Shown: positions 19,248-29,538 of the stretch, in pieces | How positions within the stretch are numbered: position 1 is the stretch's first letter | How the letters are laid out: each line of letters begins with the position of its first letter | Source of the DNA: Mycobacterium asiaticum | Lineage (GTDB): Bacteria; Actinomycetota; Actinomycetes; Mycobacteriales; Mycobacteriaceae | DNA: 34,345 bases | Direction of reading: 5' to 3' | Assembly: GCF_001668675.1 (NCBI RefSeq) | Contig: NZ_LZKQ01000048.1 | Coordinates: 1-34,345, forward strand | Translations under genes and position numbers: made by a program | Notes under the pieces: model-generated | The model's database searches: none | Told to the model about the DNA's origin: nothing | What the model saw: only the letters and a program-made list of their open reading frames with translations

Positions 19248-19867
19248 TTGCTGGCGCCGGGCGCCGGCGCCCGTGGGCTGCGTCGATACGCCGACACCTC
19301 GGGCCGGCCCGCCAGCCACAGTCGCCAGGGCCGGTCCGCGGCCTGACTGACCCCCACCCGCGGACCCGCGGTCGCGGTCAGCGGCGCGCATAGCTGCACC
19401 GTCACCGCACTGGCGGGATCGAACACGTCGATCCCGTTGTCGTCCATCGTGATTCCCAGCGCCGAGCACAGGTTCCCCGGCCCGCGTCCTAGCGCCGCGT
19501 CCCGAGCCGCCGCACCGCGACGGCTTCGGGCGACGTCCAAGCCGTCCTCGATGACGCACGCCCGGAGCAAGACGGCCGCAGCCGTGCCGTCCGGGCCGCA
19601 CGAGACGTTGGCGCAGATATGGATGCCGTGGCTGCGGTAGGTGTACAGCCGCCCGGGCGGCCCGAACATGACGGCGTTGCGGGCGCTGCGCCCCCGGTAG
19701 GAATGCGCCGCGGCATCCGGCCACGGACCGTCCGGCACGCCGCCGTACGCCTCGACCTCGACAATCACGGCGCGCACGCCCCTGCCGGTCAGGGCGGCAC
19801 CGAGCAGCCGGCGCGCGGCGGCGAGCGGGTCGACCGACAGTTCCGTGGCCGGTCGGGATGCGCTCAT
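19244..19867 (-). CDS. mpg: 3-methyladenine DNA glycosylase (AAG/MPG family)
   Basis: It excises alkylated purines from DNA in base excision repair. The 207-residue protein shows the AAG fold motifs [20 protein letters not shown] (active-site Glu in EVEAY), [53 protein letters not shown] and [18 protein letters not shown]. The ATG at 19867 is chosen over the open frame to 19906 because the length then matches Mtb Mpg and the divergent promoter is left free. Its stop shares the CTAG at 19244-19247 with the convergent BASS gene. Confidence 0.95.
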   Translation of the reverse strand: MSASRPATELSVDPLAAARRLLGAALTGRGVRAVIVEVEAYGGVPDGPWPDAAAHSYRGRSARNAVMFGPPGRLYTYRSHGIHICANVSCGPDGTAAAVLLRACVIEDGLDVARSRRGAAARDAALGRGPGNLCSALGITMDDNGIDVFDPASAVTVQLCAPLTATAGPRVGVSQAADRPWRLWLAGRPEVSAYRRSPRAPAPGASN

Positions 19868-19889
19868 CGGACTGATTGTGCCCGGCCTC

Positions 19890-19925
19890 TTGACAAGGCA
19901 CGCCAACAGGTCGAGTATTCATCAC
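19890..19925 (+). promoter_or_regulatory. Predicted sigma-A-type promoter of the ABC exporter operon
   Basis: TTGACA at 19890-19895 is a consensus -35 box. With a 17-bp spacer the -10 is GAGTAT (19913-19918), which keeps the A and final T of the mycobacterial TANNNT rule. TATTCA at 19916-19921 is the alternative with a 20-bp spacer. Either places transcription initiation close to the ATG at 19926, so a leaderless mRNA is likely. Confidence 0.55.
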
Positions 19926-19949
19926 ATGATGACTTCATCACGTGATGAA
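19918..19949. promoter_or_regulatory. Tandem palindromic operator of the TetR regulator
   Basis: Two abutting 16-bp palindromes, TTCATCACATGATGAC (19918-19933) and TTCATCACGTGATGAA (19934-19949), share TTCATCAC-TGATGA. They cover the likely transcription start and the first codons of the ABC ATPase gene. Such symmetry and 16-bp spacing fit two TetR dimers. The obvious ligand is the TetR protein encoded third in the same operon. Confidence 0.75.
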
Positions 19950-20702
19950 TTAGTGCGACGCATCACAGAACCGGCGGTGAGTATCGAGCATCTACGGGTG
20001 ATCCGGGGTAAACGACCTGCGCTGCACGACTTCTCGGTGCGCATCGCGCCGGGCACGATCACCGGGCTGCTCGGACCGTCCGGCTGCGGCAAGAGCACGC
20101 TCATCCGCAGCATCGTCGGCACTCAGATCGTCGCGTCGGGCACGGTGACAGTGCTGGGCCATCCCGCCGGCTCGGCCGCATTGCGCCGCCGGGTGGGTTA
20201 CGTGCCCCAGGACCCGACCATCTACGGCGACCTGCGGGTGATCGACAATGTCCGTTACTTCGCATCGCTGTATGGGTTCGAGGGCCACGCCGCCGACGAA
20301 GCCATCGAGCGGGTCGGGCTCACCGATCACCGGACCGCCGTCTGCGACAACCTCTCCGGCGGCCAACGCACCAGGGCGTCCCTGGCGTGTGCGCTGGTGT
20401 GCCAGCCCGACCTGCTGGTGCTGGACGAGCCCACCGTCGGCCTGGACCCGGTTCTGCGCGTTGAGCTTTGGCGACAATTCAGTGAACTGGCCGAGGGTGG
20501 AACCACATTGCTGGTGTCCAGCCATGTGATGGACGAAGCCGATCATTGCGCGGACCTGCTGCTGATGCGCGACGGCCACCTGGTGGCGCACACCACCCCG
20601 ACCCAACTACGAGAGGAAACGTCATGCACGTCACTGGAGGAAGCGTTTCTGTCTGTCATCCGGCGCAGCACCGAGCCGCTGGCGGGTCCCAGAGCCGGCT
20701 GA
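19926..20702 (+). CDS. ABC transporter ATP-binding protein (drug/lipid exporter type)
   Basis: The nucleotide-binding subunit of an ABC-2 type exporter, equivalent to Rv1687c. It is 258 aa with Walker A GPSGCGKST (50-58), a Q-loop in VGYVPQDPTIYGDLRV, signature LSGGQ (143-147), Walker B LLVLDEP (163-169), and the switch His in LLVSSHVMDEADHC. The ATG at 19926 is chosen because the family's RDELVRRITEPA start follows directly and because the predicted promoter points to it; a second ATG follows at 19929. The longer frame to 19845 runs into mpg. The permease gene follows after 5 bp. Substrate is unknown. Confidence 0.93.
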   Translation: MMTSSRDELVRRITEPAVSIEHLRVIRGKRPALHDFSVRIAPGTITGLLGPSGCGKSTLIRSIVGTQIVASGTVTVLGHPAGSAALRRRVGYVPQDPTIYGDLRVIDNVRYFASLYGFEGHAADEAIERVGLTDHRTAVCDNLSGGQRTRASLACALVCQPDLLVLDEPTVGLDPVLRVELWRQFSELAEGGTTLLVSSHVMDEADHCADLLLMRDGHLVAHTTPTQLREETSCTSLEEAFLSVIRRSTEPLAGPRAG

Positions 20703-20707
20703 GCCCG

Positions 20708-21466
20708 GTGCAGCAGCTGAAACCGTACGCGGCCACCACGACGCGCATCGTCCGCCAACTGGGTGCCGATCACCGCAGCGTCGCGATGATCCTGGTGGTG
20801 CCCGTCGTGGTGATCTCGTTGATGTACTTCATGTTTCAGGATGCCCCGCATCGACCGGGCGCCCCCACACCGTTCAACAACGCGTGCCTGATCCTGCTGG
20901 GCCTGTTCCCGTTGTTCGTGATGTTCATCATCACCTCGATCACCATGCAGCGCGAGCGTGCGTCGGGAACCTTGGAACGGATCCTGACCACGCCGCTGCG
21001 ACGTCTCGACTTGCTGATGGCCTACGGGACCGCCTTCTCGGCTGCCGCGGTAGCGCAAGCTGTGGTGGCCTGCGCGGTCTCGTTCTGGCTGTTGGGTTTC
21101 ACCACCGCGGGCAACCCAGCGTGGGTGTTCGTGATCGCCATCTCCAACGCCATCCTCGGTGTCGGACTAGGGCTGCTGTTCAGCGCGTTCGCCCGCACCG
21201 AGTTTCAGGCGGTGCAGTTCATCCCTTTGGTGATGGTGCCGCAGCTGCTGCTGGCCGGCGTGCTCGTGCCGCGGTCGGCGATGCCGGACTGGCTGCAATG
21301 GATCAGCAACGTCCTGCCGGCCAGCTATGCACTTGAGGCTTTGCAGCAGGTCGGTGCGCATTCGGGTCTGACGGCGACTACCGTGCGTGACATGTCTGTC
21401 GTGTTGGGATTTGCCGTCGCGTCCATGTGTCTTGCCGCCGCGACGCTGCGGCGCAGGACGCCTTGA
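20708..21466 (+). CDS. ABC-2 type transporter permease
   Basis: The membrane subunit paired with the preceding ATPase, equivalent to Rv1686c. It has six hydrophobic segments, including VAMILVVPVVVISLMYFMF, ILLGLFPLFVMFIITSI, LGVGLGLLFSAFARTEFQAV and VMVPQLLLAGVLVPRSAMP. ERASGTLERILTTPLRRLDL is the coupling-region hallmark of ABC-2 permeases. The GTG at 20708 gives 252 aa and leaves 5 bp after the ATPase stop. An ATG at 20624 would add 28 residues and overlap the ATPase gene by 79 bp without membrane sequence, so it is less likely. The stop overlaps the tetR ATG by one base (TGATG). Confidence 0.9.
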   Translation: MQQLKPYAATTTRIVRQLGADHRSVAMILVVPVVVISLMYFMFQDAPHRPGAPTPFNNACLILLGLFPLFVMFIITSITMQRERASGTLERILTTPLRRLDLLMAYGTAFSAAAVAQAVVACAVSFWLLGFTTAGNPAWVFVIAISNAILGVGLGLLFSAFARTEFQAVQFIPLVMVPQLLLAGVLVPRSAMPDWLQWISNVLPASYALEALQQVGAHSGLTATTVRDMSVVLGFAVASMCLAAATLRRRTP

Positions 21467-22089
21467 TGGTGGCCGAAACCACGAAGCGCAAACGCCCGGG
21501 ACGGCCCGCCGGAAACTCCGATACCCGCGAGAGGATACTGGTCAGCGCGCGAGAACTGTTTGCGCGCAACGGGATTGATCGGACGTCGATCCGTGCGGTG
21601 GCCAAGGCCGCGGGAGTGGACGCGGCGCTGGTGCACCACTACTACGGCACGAAACAGGAACTGTTCGCTGCCGCGATCCGCCTCCCGATCGACCCGATGA
21701 TCGTGATCGCGCAACTGCGGGAGATCCCCGTCGAGGACCTCGGCTATCGGCTGCCGTCGCTGTTGCTGCCGCTGTGGGATTCCGAGTTGGGTGCTGGACT
21801 GATCGCGACGCTGCGGTCGTTGATCGCGGGCGACGAGGTGAGCCTGGCGCGCTCGTTTTTGCAGGAGGTGATCAGCGCGGAAGTGGGTTCGCGCGTTGAC
21901 AATCCGGCGGGGACGGGCATGATCCGCACTCAGTTCGTCGCCTCCCAGTTGATGGGGGTGGTGATGGCGCGCTACATCGTCAAGATCGAGCCGTTTGCCT
22001 CACTGCCTACCGACCAGATCGCGCGCACCATCGCGCCGAATCTGCAGCGCTACCTCACCGGGGAACTGCCGGACGGTCTTACGCCGTGA
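21466..22089 (+). CDS. TetR-family transcriptional regulator
   Basis: A 207-residue repressor, the same length as Rv1685c. The basic leader ETTKRKRPGRPAGN precedes the N-terminal helix-turn-helix TRERILVSARELFARNGI ... SIRAVAKAAGVDAALVHHYY (about 20-65). The C-terminal ligand/dimer domain has the TetR_C-type FLQEVISAEVGSR and FVASQLMGVVMARYIVKIEP. The ATG at 21466 shares its A with the permease stop. As the last gene of the ABC operon it probably binds the two palindromes at 19918-19949 and represses its own operon until an inducer, perhaps the transported compound, is present. The inducer is unknown. Its 3' end overlaps the convergent Trm112-like gene by 11 bp. Confidence 0.93.
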   Translation: MVAETTKRKRPGRPAGNSDTRERILVSARELFARNGIDRTSIRAVAKAAGVDAALVHHYYGTKQELFAAAIRLPIDPMIVIAQLREIPVEDLGYRLPSLLLPLWDSELGAGLIATLRSLIAGDEVSLARSFLQEVISAEVGSRVDNPAGTGMIRTQFVASQLMGVVMARYIVKIEPFASLPTDQIARTIAPNLQRYLTGELPDGLTP

Positions 22090-22273
22090 ACCGGTTGTGC
22101 TCCTCGTCGCCGACGTCGCGGGCCTCGTCGACCAACAGGACCGGGATGCCGTCGTCGATGCGGTAGGCGCGCCGCAGCCTCGGGTTGTACAGCTCGCGGC
22201 CGTCGTCGACCAGTAGCAGCGGCCCCCGGTCGGCGGGGCAGACCAGAATTTCGAGCAGGGCGTCGTCGATCAT
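22079..22273 (-). CDS. Trm112-like (UPF0434) small protein
   Basis: A 64-residue protein, MIDDALLEILVCPADRGPLL, then LVDDGRELYNPRLRRAYRID and DGIPVLLVDEARDV. This is the Trm112p/YcaR family layout: a CP knuckle near the start, then YRIxDGIPVLL. Only one of the usual zinc cysteines is present, so metal binding is doubtful, as for many bacterial members. In eukaryotes Trm112 activates methyltransferases; the role in mycobacteria is not known to me. It starts 3 bp after the stop of the lipase/acyl-CoA synthetase gene and is probably co-transcribed. It is the Rv1684 equivalent. Confidence 0.88.
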   Translation of the reverse strand: MIDDALLEILVCPADRGPLLLVDDGRELYNPRLRRAYRIDDGIPVLLVDEARDVGDEEHNRFTA

Positions 22274-22276
22274 TCG

Positions 22277-25264
22277 TCAAGCATCCTTGGTCGCTTTCTT
22301 GCCGCTCAGCTGGGTGCGGGCCGCGGGCGTCAGCTTGCGGAATTCCTTGCCGGCGGCGTCGAAATACCAGGCCTGCCGTCCGGACTTCGGTACCCCGGCC
22401 GCCCGTAGCGCGCTGACCGTTGGACGGAAGGTCGCGCTCAGCGTCAGCTCCGGCACGACGTGCACGATGTCGGGGCCGAGCCCCACCGGCATGGCGGCCA
22501 TCGCTTCGGTCAGGTCGGCGGCGGTGACGCTGGCACCGGGGCGCAGCGTCACGGCCGATATCGCCAGCTGCCGGTCCCCGACCGACACCCCGTAGGTCAC
22601 CGCGAGATCGACCGCGCCGACGCAGCCCAGCGCGTCGACGACGAGCTCGGCGTACACCATGCCGCGTGCGGTGCGGATCACCGCTCCGCGCCGGCCGGCC
22701 AGCCAGAAGTCACCGTCCGCGTCGCGGTAGAACAGGTACTCGGTGGAGATCCAGGTGTCGGCGGGGGCGAACACACCGCGCTTGACCGATGCGGTCGGGT
22801 CGATCGGGCCGCGGGACTGGGCCAGCAGCACGCCGATCTGATTGGTCTCGGCAACCTGCACGAACCCGTCGTCGTCCTCCAGGATCAGGTCGTGCTCGGC
22901 GTCGTAGGCGCCGAGTTCGACGCGGCCGGCGCCCGGCAGCGGACGCCCCTTGGACCCGACCTTGGTGGCGGACACGTTGGCCAGCACGGCTTGTCCGTCC
23001 GTGGTGGCGAAGAATTCGACGACGTGGGCGGGGGCGAACGCGTCTTCCACCCGCTCCCACAACCCGGTCGGCATACCGGAACCGATGAACAACCGCACCG
23101 GGTGGTTGCCGTGCAACGCGAAGTCCGGGTCGTCGACCACGTCGCGGAGCATTGCCCAGGTGTAGGACACCACTGTCACGCCGTACTGGCGCACCTCGGC
23201 GACGAACCGATCCGGACGCAGGCCCCGCGAGAGCGCGATGCGGGTGCCGCCGACGACCGCCCCGCCCAGGCTGACCAGCAGTGCCGACTCATGGTGCAGC
23301 GGCGTCAGGCAGTACACGGTGTCCCTGCGGTCCAGCGCGGCCGTGGACGCCGTGCCGAACGCGGACAGCGCCCACCGGAAGTTGGTGATCTGTTTGGCCA
23401 CCAATTCGCCGCCGGCCGTATTGAACGCGATGAACGCCAGGTCCCGCGCGAACCCCGGATTAGGCCGGTACCAGGCGGGCAGCTGCACTGCGTCGGGATC
23501 GATCTGTTCCATGTCGATGACGTCCGCGTCGTCAGGCAGATGCAGATCGCGGGTCTCCCCGCCGCCCAGCACCAGGATCTGGCCCGGCAACTGTCGGGCG
23601 ACCTCGAGGTTGGCCGGGTCGGTCAGGATTTCACTGACCCCGCCCAGCCGGACCTGGGCGGCCAAATCGGCGTCGTGGCGCATCAATACGGCCACGCCAC
23701 CGAGCCGGGACAGGGCTGCGATGGCCACCAGCGCGCTGGGCCGGGTCTCCATCAGCAGGCCCACCCGATCGCCCTGGCGTACCCCGACCTCGATCAGTCC
23801 GCGGACCACGTTGTTGATCCGGCGGTTGACGGCCTCGTAGGTGTGCACGCGGCCGTCGAACAACAGGAACTCACCCTGCGGTGCATCACGCGCCTGCTCA
23901 TCGATGATGCGGCCCAATGAAATTCGGGTGTGGTCGTTGAGTTGTCCGAGCCGCGCCAGCCGCGGCAGCGTCCGGACGGTTTCGACGGCCAGGGTGCGCA
24001 CCGATTTGTTGGCTGCGACGACGGCGTCGGCCGCACCGCGGGCGATGGCCAGGGCGGCCTCGGAGACCTCACCGATCCCGTGCGCGACACGCGAACTGAA
24101 CGCCACACCGCTGTCGGTGTGTTCGGCCGGCTGCTCGACCATGACATTGATACTGGCCGGTTTGTCGCCGCCGCTGGAGATCCACCGCACCCACTGAGCG
24201 ACCGTGGGCCAGCTCTGTTGAGCGGCCTTGGATCCGACGACGAGGCCGAAATGCCCTGTGCGGATGAGGCATTCGTAGACATCGGTATTGGGCGCCGCAC
24301 GCCGGATGCCGCGCACCGAGGCCGGCTGCCCGATGTCGTCCACCTCGCCGACGAACGCCAGGATGGGGCAGGTGATGTCGGTGAGCGTCACCAGCTGCCC
24401 GTTGATGGCGAAACCGCCGGTCATCATCCGGTTGTGGGCGATGAACTGCTTGAGCAGTTCGGAGATGGCCGGGCCGGACCAGGCGATCCAGCCTTCGCGC
24501 TCGAGGAACCTGCGCTGCTGCTCGCGGGGCAACAGCGCCTCGCGGTCGTGCAGCTGACGCACGAAATCGACGCGGGCCTTCGCGGTCTTGAGCGGATCCA
24601 TCATCTGAAAACCGGTGCGCGCCATCCAACTTGGGATGTTGAGCCGATTGAAAACATGGTCGGCCATGAAGTTGGCGGCGTCGGCGCCGAAGTTGGCCGG
24701 GATGCCCATCGGCAAAGCGGCCAGCGTGTCCACCGGCGAACCGAACGCCACGATGCTGGCGAGGTTCTTCGAGCGCCGGTAGGCGGCGACCTGGTAGCTC
24801 CACATGCCGCCCTGGGAATAGCCGACCAGGTGCACGTCCTGCCCGGTGGTGTCCTTGACGGTGTCGATGGCCTGGCTCAATGCGACGATGTGATCGGCCA
24901 GGTTGCGGCGCATGCCGCCCTCGACTTTGTCGGGTGAGCCGAAATCGATCACCCAGCAGTCCAGTCCGCTCGCGTGCAGGATGCCCACGGCGCCGTCCTC
25001 ACGCGTGACGTCCCACATGTCCGCCGACATCATCATGGGATGCACCATCAGCACCGGGGGGCCCACCGGTGCCTGCCCGGGCCGGTTGTCGGGCGGGAAG
25101 TAGCGCCGAAGCTTGTACATCGGCACGCTTTCCACGATCTGCGACGGCGACGGCACGCTCCCGGTTTCCAGTCCCCCCAGTCGCAGGACCTCGAGTCCAT
25201 TCTGAGCGGTGGCCACCAGTCGCCCGACCGGTCGCGTGACCATCGACAAATTGAGATCCACCAC
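22277..25264 (-). CDS. Lipase / long-chain acyl-CoA synthetase-like fusion protein
   Basis: A 995-residue two-domain protein equivalent to Rv1683 (lipase plus acyl-CoA synthase). The N-terminal part (about 40-370) is an alpha/beta hydrolase of the PHA synthase/PhaC-like type: VLMVHPMMMSADMWDV, nucleophile Ser150 in LVGYSQGGMWSYQ, acid in FVGEVDDIGQP (about 308), His337 in RTGHFGLVV. The second half (about 440-970) has the ANL fold, but the phosphate-binding motif usually reading TSGTTGxPK is FNTAGGELVAKQ, and the YGxTE-like motif is FFATTDGQAV; LAGRRGAVIRTARGMVY replaces the usual hinge. Adenylation is therefore uncertain. The start is GTG at 25264 or the adjacent GTG at 25261, which is better spaced from GAGGAG. 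A role in acylglycerol hydrolysis and fatty acid activation is inferred. Confidence 0.9.
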   Translation of the reverse strand: MVDLNLSMVTRPVGRLVATAQNGLEVLRLGGLETGSVPSPSQIVESVPMYKLRRYFPPDNRPGQAPVGPPVLMVHPMMMSADMWDVTREDGAVGILHASGLDCWVIDFGSPDKVEGGMRRNLADHIVALSQAIDTVKDTTGQDVHLVGYSQGGMWSYQVAAYRRSKNLASIVAFGSPVDTLAALPMGIPANFGADAANFMADHVFNRLNIPSWMARTGFQMMDPLKTAKARVDFVRQLHDREALLPREQQRRFLEREGWIAWSGPAISELLKQFIAHNRMMTGGFAINGQLVTLTDITCPILAFVGEVDDIGQPASVRGIRRAAPNTDVYECLIRTGHFGLVVGSKAAQQSWPTVAQWVRWISSGGDKPASINVMVEQPAEHTDSGVAFSSRVAHGIGEVSEAALAIARGAADAVVAANKSVRTLAVETVRTLPRLARLGQLNDHTRISLGRIIDEQARDAPQGEFLLFDGRVHTYEAVNRRINNVVRGLIEVGVRQGDRVGLLMETRPSALVAIAALSRLGGVAVLMRHDADLAAQVRLGGVSEILTDPANLEVARQLPGQILVLGGGETRDLHLPDDADVIDMEQIDPDAVQLPAWYRPNPGFARDLAFIAFNTAGGELVAKQITNFRWALSAFGTASTAALDRRDTVYCLTPLHHESALLVSLGGAVVGGTRIALSRGLRPDRFVAEVRQYGVTVVSYTWAMLRDVVDDPDFALHGNHPVRLFIGSGMPTGLWERVEDAFAPAHVVEFFATTDGQAVLANVSATKVGSKGRPLPGAGRVELGAYDAEHDLILEDDDGFVQVAETNQIGVLLAQSRGPIDPTASVKRGVFAPADTWISTEYLFYRDADGDFWLAGRRGAVIRTARGMVYAELVVDALGCVGAVDLAVTYGVSVGDRQLAISAVTLRPGASVTAADLTEAMAAMPVGLGPDIVHVVPELTLSATFRPTVSALRAAGVPKSGRQAWYFDAAGKEFRKLTPAARTQLSGKKATKDA

Positions 25265-25390
25265 GGCTCCTCAACGCTCCCTCAGTTGGGCCTTGACCAG
25301 CGTGGCAATCATGGCACATCCGCCCCAGCGGGTGGTCTGGGTCACAATTTTCCCACGTGCAGCGCCGACGGTCTCAGGCTTCAGTAGGCC

Positions 25391-25678
25391 TCAATCATCG
25401 ATGTGCGTCGGCGGGTCATTGAATGCGAAACCCCAAGGGTGCAGGTCAGGACCCATCGTGTCGCAGCGTCGGTCGGGTGCTCGATACGTCGGGCCGGTGC
25501 TCGGCGTGTCGAACACCACGCAACGTTGCCAGGTCCCGTCCGGTTCCACCGGACCATCGCAACGGCTGATGGTCGCGAGTCCCCCATAAATGCAACCGGC
25601 ACCGGCCGGCGGAGCCGCGGCGATCAGTCCTGCGGTCGTCAGCATGGCGACCAATCCTCCGGAGATGCAGCGCTTCAT
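25391..25678 (-). CDS. Small secreted CDGP-domain protein
   Basis: A 95-residue protein with a clear signal peptide (MKRCISGGLVAMLTTAGLIA, then AAPPAGAG) and a probable cleavage before Cys29. The mature part holds RCDGPVEPDGTWQRCVVFDT and DRRCDTMGPDLHPWGF, the pattern of a mycobacterium-specific family named for its CDGP motif. Four mature cysteines would form disulfides outside the cytoplasm. The ATG at 25678 is preceded by GGGAGA with a 5-base spacer. It lies 104 bp downstream of the PPE gene on the same strand and could be read through from it. Function is unknown. Confidence 0.85.
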   Translation of the reverse strand: MKRCISGGLVAMLTTAGLIAAAPPAGAGCIYGGLATISRCDGPVEPDGTWQRCVVFDTPSTGPTYRAPDRRCDTMGPDLHPWGFAFNDPPTHIDD

Positions 25679-25782
25679 GGTCGTCTCCCATCACGCGGCC
25701 ACGTCGCCGCAGAATGACGCTACCGCTCAGGTAGCCGGCCTTGGCTGGGTTTGCGGCAGAATTCCGTACGTTTGGCCTGTTG

Positions 25783-27468
25783 TCAGGGACTTTCGGCGGG
25801 GTCGGTGGGCCAGGTGCCCGGCAGCATGGGTGTTTGCGGGCTGCCGCCGAAGTCGTCGCCGGCCACGGTCGCCAATCCCGCCGCCGACGCCGTGTGCCGC
25901 CGCGCGGTACCGGTGAATCCCTGGGCGCCCGCGCGCTGATTCGACGCGGCCGGCGCATCGATGTCGGGGTCCAAATCCATGTATTCGTAGCCGCGGCCGG
26001 GCTGTACGACCTTCGCCCGCCGCCGTTTCGGTGAGCCGGCCGGCTCCTGCGGTGTCGCCGCGGGTGCGGGCTCCGCTGCCGTGTCGGGTTCGGGCGCCTT
26101 CTTGCGCGCGCCGCTGCCGGTGGCCCGGCGGGCGTCTGCGCTCAGGCCCCCCACCATGTAGCCGAGGTTTTCCATCCCTAATCCGAGCCCCAATCCGAGG
26201 CCCGTTCCGGTCGTCGGCGGCGGTGCGGTGGCCGGCGGAGGTGGCGCGTCCACGGTGGCCGACGGCGTCGTCGCCTCGACCGGTGGTTGCGGCGACGACG
26301 GTGACGTCGGAACGCTGGGAGCCAGCGCGGCCAATGGCGGTGTCGCCGGTGTGACGGGCGGTGGCGGTGGCGGCACCGCTACCAAGGCCGCCAGACCCTT
26401 GATGCCGAGCGGCCCCAGCACCGCGCCCGCCGTCAGCGGTACCAATGGCGCGGTCAGCATCGGCACCAGGACGGTGATCAGCACCAGTGTCTGCTCGAGC
26501 AGCGTCTTGAGCAGCGCGATGGTATCGGTGATCACCGTGCCGATGATTTCCACCGTGACGAACAACAAGGTGAAGCTGATCGTCGCCGGATTCCCCGACG
26601 CGAAGGCCGCCGTCAGATCCAGTGCGACGAACGAGAACATCTGCGACAGCAACAGGACGTAGGTGCCGATATCCATCGGATAGCCAAGGGCGAACGCGAT
26701 GTTGAACGGACTGAAGTAGGTCAATGGGTTACCCAGGATGACCAGGTAAGGGTCGAATCCGGAGAACAGGGCCTGGAAAAAGGGCAGCTCGGAAAGCCAG
26801 GTGATGAACGGCTGGATGATCTCGTCGTAGAAGTCGACGAACCCGATGTCCTGCAGCCACTGCATGAACTCGTTCTGCCGGTCGGGCGGCAGCGGGGTGG
26901 CTTCGGCGGTACCGACCTGTTGCGCATCGGCTTTCGCGATTTGCGGCGCCGCGATGTTTGCCGGCACCGCCGCCAACGCCGCGGAAGCGAGCTGCTGATA
27001 CGTGCTCATGACGGTGGCGGCCTGAATCCACATCCGCACGTAGTCGGCTTCGTTGAGGGCGATCGGGATCGTGTTGATGCCGAAGAAATTCGTCGCCGTC
27101 AGCGCGGCGTGCGTGGCGTGGTTGGCGGCCAGTTCAAGCAGGGTGGGCATGGCGGCCAGCGCGGTCGTGTAGGCGGTCGCGGCAGCGTCGTGTTGCGCGG
27201 CCACGGCAGCGCTGTCCGCACCGGCCTGCGTCAGCCAGGCCAGATACGGCGCGTGCGCGGCAACGTATGCCTGCGCCGTCGGGCCTGCCCAGGCGCCGGC
27301 GTCGACCGACGCCAACAGGGCGGTGAGTTCTTGGGCCGCCTCGGCGTATTCGGTGGCCAACGCGTTCCAGGCCGCTGCGGCGGTCAGCAGCGGTCCCGGT
27401 CCCGGGCCGCTGCTCAGCAGCGCTGAATGCACCTCTGGCGGTGCGGCCATCCAAATGGGGGCGGTCAA
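25783..27468 (-). CDS. PPE family protein, PPE-PPW subfamily, PPE2-like
   Basis: A 561-residue PPE protein. The PPE domain covers about 1-180: [20 protein letters not shown], the WxG-like [20 protein letters not shown], then [21 protein letters not shown] hydrophobic middle (about 270-370) precedes a Pro-rich linker (370-430). The C-terminus has the basic cluster KRRRAKVV (481-488) followed by [12 protein letters not shown], and the subfamily marks GFTGT (517-521) and PMLPGTW (547-553). The order and wording closely follow Mtb PPE2 (Rv0256c), whose basic cluster acts as a nuclear localisation signal in host cells. The start is TTG at 27468, chosen because the conserved TAPIWMA begins there; ATG at 27450 is in frame. 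Export by a type VII system is expected. A cobalamin riboswitch precedes it. Confidence 0.9.
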   Translation of the reverse strand: MTAPIWMAAPPEVHSALLSSGPGPGPLLTAAAAWNALATEYAEAAQELTALLASVDAGAWAGPTAQAYVAAHAPYLAWLTQAGADSAAVAAQHDAAATAYTTALAAMPTLLELAANHATHAALTATNFFGINTIPIALNEADYVRMWIQAATVMSTYQQLASAALAAVPANIAAPQIAKADAQQVGTAEATPLPPDRQNEFMQWLQDIGFVDFYDEIIQPFITWLSELPFFQALFSGFDPYLVILGNPLTYFSPFNIAFALGYPMDIGTYVLLLSQMFSFVALDLTAAFASGNPATISFTLLFVTVEIIGTVITDTIALLKTLLEQTLVLITVLVPMLTAPLVPLTAGAVLGPLGIKGLAALVAVPPPPPPVTPATPPLAALAPSVPTSPSSPQPPVEATTPSATVDAPPPPATAPPPTTGTGLGLGLGLGMENLGYMVGGLSADARRATGSGARKKAPEPDTAAEPAPAATPQEPAGSPKRRRAKVVQPGRGYEYMDLDPDIDAPAASNQRAGAQGFTGTARRHTASAAGLATVAGDDFGGSPQTPMLPGTWPTDPAESP

Positions 27469-27549
27469 CTGGTGGCCACGATGTGGACCACCCGATCAAA
27501 GGGTGACATTGACGTCGATCAGCTCTCTCGGGGTACACCGCCCCGGGTC

Positions 27550-27700
27550 GCAGGATGCGATGACGCGAGTGTCCTGGCTCTCGGATCGCCGTTCGCCTCG
27601 CCTTCCAGCTTTCGCCGTGGCTATTGAGGGTCGCTCCCCGATGACAGTGGCGGGACCGCGCCGGATTTGCACCGGCTTCCTGCATCGTCATTGCCTTACG
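27550..27700 (-). promoter_or_regulatory. Cobalamin riboswitch in the leader of the PPE gene
   Basis: On the minus strand the leader reads GCCGGTGCAAATCCGGC, then CCCGCCACTGT, then GAGAGCCAGGACACTCGC. These are the core GGTGxAAxTCC stem, the invariant CCACTGT junction and a B12-box-like element, in the correct order and spacing. ATGACG (27691-27686) and CGTCAT (27565-27560) can close the outer P1 stem. The aptamer ends about 80-90 bases before the start codon at 27468. Family knowledge says adenosylcobalamin binding turns such genes off. Coordinates are approximate by a few bases. Confidence 0.9.
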
Positions 27701-27771
27701 GCTGACATTGTTGCACTTTGCCGGGTCCGGCGGTAAGTGGTTCGCTCAGTGCGATCGGTAGCGTCAGTCCG

Positions 27772-29534
<1,763 letters not shown>

Positions 29535-29538
<4 letters not shown>

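Noticed and set aside
20624..20707. Upstream ATG for the ABC permease at 20624
   Set aside because: It would overlap the conserved C-terminal coding of the ATPase by 79 bp and add a segment without membrane character; GTG at 20708 fits the operon spacing better.
22460..23920. A 486-codon plus-strand frame opposite the lipase/acyl-CoA synthetase gene
   Set aside because: It is a composition shadow (His/Arg/Gln/Gly-rich) of a conserved gene; no domain is recognisable.
27427..27736. Plus-strand ORFs over the PPE leader
   Set aside because: They cover the cobalamin riboswitch and have no protein similarity; the RNA structure explains the sequence.
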